This document shows, in pieces, positions 1 through 4,530 of a stretch of DNA of 26,122 nt; position 1 is the first letter of the stretch; every line of letters starts with the position of its first letter. The DNA is taken from the IMG/VR virus record IMGVR_UViG_3300030430_003489, positions 10,313 to 36,434 of that record. The stretch is one strand, 5' to 3'. Under the pieces are notes generated by a model, which was given only the letters and a program-made list of their open reading frames with translations, had not been told where the DNA came from and did no database searches. This DNA comes from a virus. The position numbers and the translations under genes are program-made.

Positions 1-378
1 CCCGACGGGGTGGACGCCATCTCGGTCAAGGGTCATGACGGGTGGGGATTCATCCGTGTGCCTGAGCTGCCTGATTGGGCAAGGCCAGCACCGAGGGCCA
101 GGGCCAAGGTCGAGGCCAAGCATGAGCCAGTGGGCGAAGGTCATGACCCATCGTGGGCAGGCGATAGGGCCGGGTTCTGTGCAGCGCTTCGGGACCTTGA
201 AGTGTCCATTACTTACGACCAGCTCAAGCAGTTCTGTTTGGACGAGGGGTGGCCGAAGCCTAGCGCCGTGACCCAGGAGAAGAGGAAGAAACTCTTCAAC
301 TGGCTGTGCACTGACGGTGGTGCTGACAAGGTGTTGGCATGGAAGATTAACCAAGAAAGGAGGAGAGAGAATGACTAG
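1..378 (+). CDS. C-terminal part of an unrecognised protein (5' end outside window)
   Basis: The reading frame is open from the first base and ends with TAG at 376-378. A GTG at 10-12 exists, but the frame continues upstream of it, so I read this as the last ~125 residues of a longer protein. The visible part has a Pro/Arg/Lys/Glu-rich linker (PAPRARAKVEAK) followed by a helical C-terminal domain containing WPKPSAVTQEKRKKLFNWL. I do not recognise the family. It overlaps the next gene by 8 bases and sits two genes upstream of an SSB. A replication or recombination role is therefore plausible from context only, for example a single-strand annealing protein or a DNA-handling ATPase. Confidence 0.6.
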   Translation, partial: PDGVDAISVKGHDGWGFIRVPELPDWARPAPRARAKVEAKHEPVGEGHDPSWAGDRAGFCAALRDLEVSITYDQLKQFCLDEGWPKPSAVTQEKRKKLFNWLCTDGGADKVLAWKINQERRREND

Positions 379-601
379 CAACAGCTCTAGCCGGTGGGCG
401 CTTAATCCCAAGGTCGAATCAGACGGGATGTGCTGGCTTTCGATTCGCGTCAAGGTGGACCCTGAGTTCGTTGAGACGCTGGAGAGGGTAAGGCTCTCAA
501 TGATTCAAGAGAGCGGGCTCTACAACATAAGGGGCAATCAGGTTGTGCTTGCATGCCTCAAGACAGGGCTAGACTCCCTGAAGGACAACTACGATGAATA
601 A
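371..601 (+). CDS. Small ribbon-helix-helix-like protein (76 aa)
   Basis: The ATG at 371 is preceded by a strong ribosome site (AAGGAGGAGA, about 358-367). This start is preferred over the in-frame ATG at 317, which would lie deep in the upstream gene. The protein has a predicted beta strand (LSIRVKV, about residues 23-29), then a helix starting DPEFVETLERV, and a second helix (NQVVLACLKTGLDSL). This strand-helix-helix order is typical of CopG/Arc/MetJ-type ribbon-helix-helix DNA-binding proteins, but I cannot confirm homology. The stop overlaps the SSB start (GATGAATAA, 593-601), so the two are probably translationally coupled. A role as a small regulator of the early operon, or as an SSB partner, is inference. 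Confidence 0.6.
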   Translation: MTSNSSSRWALNPKVESDGMCWLSIRVKVDPEFVETLERVRLSMIQESGLYNIRGNQVVLACLKTGLDSLKDNYDE

Positions 602-968
602 GGTAATCTTGATGGGCAACCTAGGCTCTGACCCAGAGCTAAAGGATGCGGGTGGTTCTAAGGTGTGTAAGGTCAGCCTTGCCACCACTTGGAAGAAGGG
701 CAACGAGAGCCAGACCGACTGGCACAACGTTGTGTTCTGGAATCAGACGGCTGAGATAATCAACCAGTACTGTAAGAAGGGCACCAAGCTCTTGGTGGAG
801 GGTCGCATCAAGACCCGGAGCTATGACCAGAACGGTCAGAAGAAGTACATCACAGAGATTGTGGCTAACAACTTCGAGTTCTGTGAGTCCAAGAGCGGAA
901 CCTACAACGCCAACCAAAAGCCAGTAGCCAAGTCGAATCCATTCGACGATGACGACGTGCCGTTCTAG
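594..968 (+). CDS. ssb: Single-stranded DNA-binding protein
   Basis: A 124-aa SSB of the bacterial OB-fold family that coats single-stranded DNA during phage replication and recombination. The N-terminus MNKVILMGNLGSDPEL matches the family, followed by the WHNVVFW and GTKLLVEGRIKTRSY segments of the OB fold (about residues 43-85). The C-terminus is the acidic tail DDDDVPF, the usual docking site for replication and repair partners. The linker is short compared with cellular SSB (~178 aa), as is common in phages. The ribosome site AAGGA (581-585) precedes the ATG, which overlaps the upstream stop. It is the last gene before a structured non-coding stretch. Confidence 0.95.
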   Translation: MNKVILMGNLGSDPELKDAGGSKVCKVSLATTWKKGNESQTDWHNVVFWNQTAEIINQYCKKGTKLLVEGRIKTRSYDQNGQKKYITEIVANNFEFCESKSGTYNANQKPVAKSNPFDDDDVPF

Positions 969-979
969 GCTGTTAGCCC

Positions 980-1043
980 GGGTCCGGTTGGGACACATAC
1001 CACTATACATTGAGGTCATCCTCAACGACACCTAGCCGGACCC
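980..1043 (+). terminator. Long stem-loop after ssb, possible terminator or attenuator
   Basis: 980-992 pairs with 1031-1043 over 13 contiguous base pairs: GGGTCCGG with CCGGACCC, then five more pairs including two G-U wobbles. Inside it, TTGAGG (1010-1015) pairs with CCTCAA (1020-1025) around a TCAT tetraloop. The outer stem is followed by ACTTTTC (1044-1050), a short T tract. It lies 12 bases after the ssb stop, the usual place for an intrinsic terminator. The loop is unusually long and the T tract is weak, so partial termination or a regulatory RNA fold is also possible. Confidence 0.45.
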
Positions 1044-1056
1044 ACTTTTCACCAGG

Positions 1057-1091
1057 AGCCCCAAGGTTTTTAAATGTTTTCCCTTGGGGCT
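1057..1091 (+). other. Perfect 10-bp inverted repeat with T-rich loop
   Basis: AGCCCCAAGG (1057-1066) is perfectly complementary to CCTTGGGGCT (1082-1091). The 15-base loop is almost all T and A. There is no T tract after the stem on either strand, so it is not a standard intrinsic terminator. It follows the previous stem-loop by 13 bases. It may be a second element of an RNA switch or attenuator, or a protein-binding hairpin in the leader of the 65-aa gene and mom. Confidence 0.45.
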
Positions 1092-1177
1092 TCGTCAAGC
1101 CCTCCACAGCACGCTGCCATTTTCGCTAACTATTTGACGGTTGTACTGGGGAGGCACCTTACACAAAGGGGGAGGCC

Positions 1178-1375
1178 ATGAATCAACCGTTCGACTCACA
1201 TGCAAAGCAGGAAGAGAGGCGAGCCATAAGGCTGGCCCTCTTCGCCATCGTGGCGATATTGATAAGCACCGCCGCGCTAACCTGTGACCCGGAAGAGCAT
1301 TGGAGCAGGCAGTATATTGACGACCACTGTGAGCGCTGCATACAGCAGGGCGAGCCGTGCTGCTTCTCCGACTAA
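1178..1375 (+). CDS. Small cysteine-rich membrane-anchored protein (65 aa), cistron upstream of mom
   Basis: The strong ribosome site GGGGGAGG (1168-1175) precedes the ATG. The N-terminus is basic (KQEERRAIR), followed by one hydrophobic segment LALFAIVAILISTAAL (about residues 19-34). This suggests an N-in anchor with an exported tail. The tail holds Cys36, Cys51, Cys54, Cys61 and Cys62 (CERC and PCC motifs), suited to disulfides or metal binding. The residues before Cys36 do not form a good lipobox. I do not recognise the family. Its position directly before mom recalls Mu Com, a small Cys zinc protein that activates mom translation, but the membrane segment argues against simple Com homology. 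The RNA of its last codons can pair with the mom start region. Confidence 0.65.
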   Translation: MNQPFDSHAKQEERRAIRLALFAIVAILISTAALTCDPEEHWSRQYIDDHCERCIQQGEPCCFSD

Positions 1376-1411
1376 CGCAACAAGGTTGACACAGGGGGGG
1401 GGCGGCATGGC
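1354..1411 (+). promoter_or_regulatory. RNA helix sequestering the mom ribosome-binding site and AUG
   Basis: 1354-1369 pairs continuously with 1396-1411 over 16 base pairs: 10 G-C, 1 A-U and 5 G-U. The 3' arm contains most of the G tract, GCGGC and the mom ATG (1407-1409). The 5' arm is the end of the 65-aa gene, including CTTCTCC. The stop codon of that gene (1373-1375) lies at the start of the 26-base loop, so a ribosome terminating there would cover and open the 5' arm. This is the layout expected for translational coupling: mom closed unless the upstream gene is translated. The pairing is seen in the sequence; the function is inferred. Confidence 0.6.
1394..1402 (+). repeat. G9 homopolymer inside the mom ribosome site
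   Basis: Nine consecutive G residues lie 5-13 bases upstream of the mom ATG and provide its only Shine-Dalgarno-like sequence. A tract this long is prone to length change by slippage. A change would alter ribosome-site strength and the pairing with the CTTCTCC tract, though not the reading frame from ATG 1407. It could also be a place where assembly or sequencing miscounts. Confidence 0.7.
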
Positions 1412-1985
1412 GCACCTTAGGCAGGCGGACTGGATGGTGGAGTACATAGCTCACGCGAAAGCAGCGGACTTCATCAGGGAGCATCATTATGCGAAGGGGT
1501 GCAGTAAGCGCGGGGCTACCTTTGGCCTGAAAAGGAGGTCGGACGGTGAGCTTATGGGTGCTGCGCTGTGGCTCCCTCCGACTAAGAATGCAGCAATGAA
1601 CGCTTGCAGGCTAGACGAAAAAGACCCAGACAGGTGGCGCGGAGTGCTGTCTCTGTCTCGACTTGCAGTGCATCCCGACGTGCCCACTAACGGTGCCAGC
1701 TTCCTAATAGGCCGGTGCTGTCGAATCTTGCGAAAGAGGGGCAAGTACCACCTATTGGTCACATATGCGGATGAGAGCCAAGGCCACACAGGAGCAATCT
1801 ATAAAGCCACAAACTGGAAGCAGGCCGGCAAGACCAAACCAGAGCCTAGGTGGTTAAGTGAAGATGGGAGACAGGTCGCACGAAAGGCCACGCGAACGCG
1901 CACCAATGCCGAGATGAGGGAACTGGGGTACTATGTGTCGGGCAAGTACATCAAGCGCCGATTCATCATGCGGATATCCGACTAG
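1407..1985 (+). CDS. mom: Mom-family DNA adenine modification protein (GNAT-like)
   Basis: A 192-aa protein resembling phage Mom-type enzymes, which convert adenine in phage DNA to N6-methylcarbamoyl-adenine and so protect it from host restriction. Visible conserved blocks are the N-terminal FIREHHYAKG (residues 22-31), LSLSRLAVHPDVPTN (81-95) leading into a GNAT-type cofactor-binding helix (ASFLIGRCCRILRK), and VTYADESQGHTGAIY (118-132) followed by KATNW. ATG 1407 is chosen because similarity begins right after it. An in-frame ATG at 1284 would add 41 residues that overlap the 65-aa gene. Its ribosome site is a G9 tract locked in a predicted helix. The stop shares three bases with the stop of the opposing phosphoesterase gene. 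Family assignment is from remembered motif pattern. Confidence 0.82.
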   Translation: MAHLRQADWMVEYIAHAKAADFIREHHYAKGCSKRGATFGLKRRSDGELMGAALWLPPTKNAAMNACRLDEKDPDRWRGVLSLSRLAVHPDVPTNGASFLIGRCCRILRKRGKYHLLVTYADESQGHTGAIYKATNWKQAGKTKPEPRWLSEDGRQVARKATRTRTNAEMRELGYYVSGKYIKRRFIMRISD

Positions 1986-3127
1986 CCTAGTGGGTTGGAG
2001 TAGTCCTGCCTGGACACCCCGGCCTTAGCCCTCTTCCAGTTGAGCATGTCTGCTGCCTCGTCGACGTCCCACACTACCTTGATACGCTCCATTGGAGAGG
2101 GGTTTGTGGGGTCGATGATGGTAGTGCATGCCTCACCATGCTCGTGCTCGTAGAAGCCACAGTCCTCGGCATACTCGTCATGGTACTTGAACCCCCTGAC
2201 GATGAGAGACCACCTAGGCTTTCCGTCCGTGCCTTCCTCGTGATGGCTGACCCAGATGTGGCGATGGCCTGAGATGTAGATGTCACCCCATGGGTTGAGC
2301 TTGGACTCACGCATTGGGCCGTGTGCCCTGTTCCAGATGCTTGAGCCCTTGAAGTCATGCCGTGCTACGATGCGGATAGGGTTGCCCTTCGGGAACGTCA
2401 GGTTGATACGTGCCGTGTTGTGGCAGAACGCAGCGATGCGTGCACCCTTCGTCAGGTAGTGGAGTAACTGTGCTCCATTGTTCCACTTGTCATGATTGCC
2501 CAGCACACAGTAGAGCCAAGGCACAGAGTGAAACAGCCAGTGACCAAGGCGCACAGCCTCGTCCAGCGTAGTGCTCTGGTGTGCCCATAGCTTTTGGAGC
2601 CTACCCACCCAGTTGTTCGTGGTGTCGCCGATGTTGCCAGCAAACATTCCAGGGGTCTGGCTCACCACCTCGACACAGCGCAGGAGCTTGGGCCAGTTGC
2701 AGCCATCGTCATCGACGTGTGGGTCACCGAAGTGGGTGATGGCGATAGGGCCTTTGATGTTCACACCGATGTCGCGGATGTGTTTCTTCTTGCGCTTGCC
2801 GTCGTAGCGTTTGAAGCGCTCACGCCTAGCCTCGATGAGTTCCTCGATGGGCATGTCAAACTCATCGTAGTTGTCATCAAACTGGAGGTCAGAGAAGTCA
2901 ACGTGCTCGTTCTCTGGCACATCCCAGCGGTGGAAGTTGGGCAGCGAGTCTGATTTGACCTTGGTAGCGCTCGCTTCTGTCATCTCACGCTTGTACTGTA
3001 GACGCCTGTAAAGTGTGGCGATGTGGATGCCTAGCTTCTCGGCCACGTCCTCATCAACCATGCCTTGGTCACGCAATGCCTCTATCTCAGCGGCTTGCTG
3101 ACGGATACGCTGCTCTCTGTCGGCCAT
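1982..3127 (-). CDS. HTH domain fused to a calcineurin-like metallophosphoesterase
   Basis: A 381-aa protein. The N-terminus (about residues 8-45, EALRDQGMVDEDVAEKLG then IHIATLYRRL) reads as a helix-turn-helix of the transposase/sigma type. After an acidic linker comes a metallophosphoesterase domain with its metal-binding motifs in order: GDPHVDD (134-140), GNIGD (164-168), GNHD (210-213), His257 and GHRH (287-290). Such enzymes hydrolyse phosphodiesters or phosphomonoesters using two metals. Here the HTH suggests a nucleic-acid target, but the substrate is unknown. It is the last gene of the minus-strand block, starts 2 bases after the previous stop, and converges on mom. Confidence 0.88.
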   Translation of the reverse strand: MADREQRIRQQAAEIEALRDQGMVDEDVAEKLGIHIATLYRRLQYKREMTEASATKVKSDSLPNFHRWDVPENEHVDFSDLQFDDNYDEFDMPIEELIEARRERFKRYDGKRKKKHIRDIGVNIKGPIAITHFGDPHVDDDGCNWPKLLRCVEVVSQTPGMFAGNIGDTTNNWVGRLQKLWAHQSTTLDEAVRLGHWLFHSVPWLYCVLGNHDKWNNGAQLLHYLTKGARIAAFCHNTARINLTFPKGNPIRIVARHDFKGSSIWNRAHGPMRESKLNPWGDIYISGHRHIWVSHHEEGTDGKPRWSLIVRGFKYHDEYAEDCGFYEHEHGEACTTIIDPTNPSPMERIKVVWDVDEAADMLNWKRAKAGVSRQDYSNPLG

Positions 3128-3129
3128 TC

Positions 3130-3468
3130 CTACCCTCGGTCTCCGAACTTGGAGAGCACCTCTATCAGTTGGGTTTGCATCTCGCGTTGTGCCTTGGACT
3201 GGTCGGTAACGGTCTGGGCAAACATCTGGCTGATGCTTTCCTGTCTGTTTCCGAGACGGTCCAGAGCTCCAGACATCTCCTCTCGCTCCCTCTCAAGGGC
3301 ATCGGTGAAGGTGACTTGGATGTGCCGCCGGTCCTCTTGGTTCCTCTGCTCTGCCTTGGCTAGGTAGCGCAAGAACAGAATGACGACCAGCACCAAGAGG
3401 CCGGCAACTGGGTACTGCCAGAGAGCGTGGTCAAACGCCGTCTGAACGCTAGCATCTGCAAAGAGCAT
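3130..3468 (-). CDS. Single-pass membrane protein with coiled coil; holin or inner-spanin candidate
   Basis: 112 aa. A slightly acidic 20-residue N-terminus is followed by one transmembrane segment (PVAGLLVLVVILFLRYL, about residues 20-36). A charged coiled coil rich in Glu, Gln and Arg then runs to the C-terminus. The positive charges follow the membrane segment (RYLAKAEQRNQEDRR), favouring N-out, C-in. This resembles the layout of BhlA/UviB-type holin proteins more than an N-in inner spanin. It lies in the lysis cluster, starts on a TGATG overlap with the previous gene, and is followed by the phosphoesterase. The lysis role is inferred from architecture and position. Confidence 0.6.
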   Translation of the reverse strand: MLFADASVQTAFDHALWQYPVAGLLVLVVILFLRYLAKAEQRNQEDRRHIQVTFTDALEREREEMSGALDRLGNRQESISQMFAQTVTDQSKAQREMQTQLIEVLSKFGDRG

Positions 3469-3689
3469 CAGTCGCTTGCTACGACATCGACCTCGACACC
3501 CTCACCAATCTCCATGCTGCCCTCTTCAACCGTTACCTTGTCGGTGACGTAGGGGGCAAGCATGTTGGCAAGCAGGCCTGCGAGTGTCTCTACGGGGATG
3601 GCCTTGAGTCGGGGCTCTTTGGCAGAGATCGTCTCCAGCACGTCCGTTGCAATGCCTAGGGCAAACTTCGTGGCATCACTCAGCGCCAT
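3468..3689 (-). CDS. Hypothetical protein in lysis cluster (73 aa)
   Basis: The start at 3689 is chosen because GGAGAAG lies 4 bases upstream of the ATG. A longer in-frame version from 3800 would overlap the lipoprotein gene by over 120 bases with no reason to prefer it. The protein begins MALSDATKFALG, has a helical first two-thirds with a mildly hydrophobic stretch (ETLAGLLANMLAPYV) and ends in an acidic tail (EEGSMEIGEGVEVDVVASD). I do not recognise it. It overlaps the lipoprotein end by 14 bases and the next gene by one base (TGATG), so it is part of the coupled lysis block. Confidence 0.6.
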   Translation of the reverse strand: MALSDATKFALGIATDVLETISAKEPRLKAIPVETLAGLLANMLAPYVTDKVTVEEGSMEIGEGVEVDVVASD

Positions 3690-3933
3690 CAGACTTCTCC
3701 GCTGGCTCGGGGCATGCCTTGCGTAGCACCTCCATCGGTACCTTGATAGGCTCAGCGTCCTTGATGCAGACAACGACGACCTCTGGATCTCCATCACCAA
3801 AGACGGTGAGGCAGGTGCCTAGGTCCTTGCTGTCTTCGAGCTTCCATCCACCAGTCTTCAGCGTGTACCTAGAGCCGCACCCGATCAGGAGCAGGGACAG
3901 AAGTACAGCAACAACAAAGTAAATCTTTTTCAT
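3676..3933 (-). CDS. Small lipoprotein, outer-spanin candidate
   Basis: 85 aa. The start MKKIYFVVAVLLSLLLIGCG is a lipoprotein signal peptide with lipobox LIGC, cleaved before Cys19. The mature part would be 67 aa. It holds two further Cys in a short beta-rich segment (GTCLTVFG, VVVVCIKD) and a charged C-terminus. Gram-negative phages often place a small lipoprotein (Rz1-type outer spanin) beside the endolysin. Here it directly follows the CHAP lysin, overlapping it by 4 bases (ATGA). Typical Rz1 proteins are Pro-rich and this one is not, so the spanin role is only a candidate. Confidence 0.7.
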   Translation of the reverse strand: MKKIYFVVAVLLSLLLIGCGSRYTLKTGGWKLEDSKDLGTCLTVFGDGDPEVVVVCIKDAEPIKVPMEVLRKACPEPAEKSDGAE

Positions 3934-4523
3934 ACAGACCTCAGCGGTGCTCCCGCTATCCTTTCCTTTATTGGGACAACTCTAACAAATCCAACCACTC
4001 TTGCCCAAGCCTCATCCCCTTCACGGATGATTTCTCTTGCAACTTGGCCACCACCTCTGACCCGACTGTGACCAAACCCAGAACTGTTTCCGGCCACACA
4101 ATGCACCTCCTTCAGGTCAACATCTACGTGGGTAACGACGCCGACATGCCCTTGTCGGGACATGCCGCGCAGCACCTTACCTCGCTCTTTGTCAGGCTTT
4201 GACAGCCGGGTGCGGACAAACACTAGCCCATCAGGCTCCACGTTCCATATGTGATCACGATCGATGTGCTGGTCGTCATCTGTCTTCAGCCAGAAGTTGA
4301 CAGCTCTGCCAGTCTTGGGTGCGTCAATCTCAAAGCCGCAGCGCTCAAGCTGTCGGCATAGTGATGACACAAAGTAGGCGCACCAAGGTGGCGCTTTGCT
4401 TGGCCTGCCACCGCCATCGTGGATGAACCATGACACATCAGGTCCACGGTTTGAGCCGCGCTCTCTAGCGCCTTGCTCTAGCCATGACTCTGCCAGGTTA
4501 GTTAGTGCCTTTGCTGAGTTCAT
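3930..4523 (-). CDS. CHAP/NlpC-type peptidoglycan hydrolase (endolysin)
   Basis: 197 aa. The likely catalytic Cys48 is in PPWCAYFV, the His126 in RQGHVGVV and a third polar residue, Asn146, in AGNSSGFG. This Cys...His...Asn order and the surrounding GSNRGPDVSWF segment fit cysteine-dependent amidase/endopeptidases of phages, which cut peptide bonds or amide links in peptidoglycan during lysis. No signal peptide is visible, so it would need a holin to reach the wall. The ATG at 4523 is preceded by AGGGG. It is 7 bases after the large internal protein gene and overlaps the lipoprotein start. A tail-associated role cannot be excluded, but the neighbours favour lysis. Confidence 0.8.
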   Translation of the reverse strand: MNSAKALTNLAESWLEQGARERGSNRGPDVSWFIHDGGGRPSKAPPWCAYFVSSLCRQLERCGFEIDAPKTGRAVNFWLKTDDDQHIDRDHIWNVEPDGLVFVRTRLSKPDKERGKVLRGMSRQGHVGVVTHVDVDLKEVHCVAGNSSGFGHSRVRGGGQVAREIIREGDEAWARVVGFVRVVPIKERIAGAPLRSV

Positions 4524-4530
4524 TATACCC

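Larger units (their letters stand above)
969..1177. other. Non-coding structured spacer between ssb and the mom region
   Basis: This is the only sizeable non-coding stretch in the window (209 bases). It contains two inverted repeats, annotated separately. It ends with a strong ribosome site (GGGGGAGG, 1168-1175) for the 65-aa gene at 1178. A poor promoter-like pair, TTGACG (1134-1139) and TTACAC (1159-1164) with a 19-base spacer, is visible, but the -10 matches consensus at only about half its positions. I see no tRNA and no convincing open reading frame here. Confidence 0.6.

Noticed and set aside
1-1050. CTAG tetramer frequency as a host or modification signature
   Set aside because: Six sites in the first ~1.05 kb is near random expectation, so there is no avoidance or enrichment to report.
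1134-1164. Possible sigma-70 promoter (TTGACG ... TTACAC) before the 65-aa gene
   Set aside because: The spacer is 19 bases and the -10 element matches consensus poorly, so it is not supported as a promoter feature.
1386-1391. Perfect TTGACA -35-like hexamer just before mom
   Set aside because: Any matching -10 would fall inside the mom coding sequence, so it cannot drive mom from ATG 1407.
1284-1406. Upstream in-frame start for mom at 1284
   Set aside because: The extra 41 residues are a shifted reading of the 65-aa gene, and family similarity begins after ATG 1407.
1981-1991. Near-palindrome ACTAGCCTAGT at the convergent stops as a terminator
   Set aside because: The two arms are separated by one base, so no stable RNA hairpin can form, and no T tract follows.
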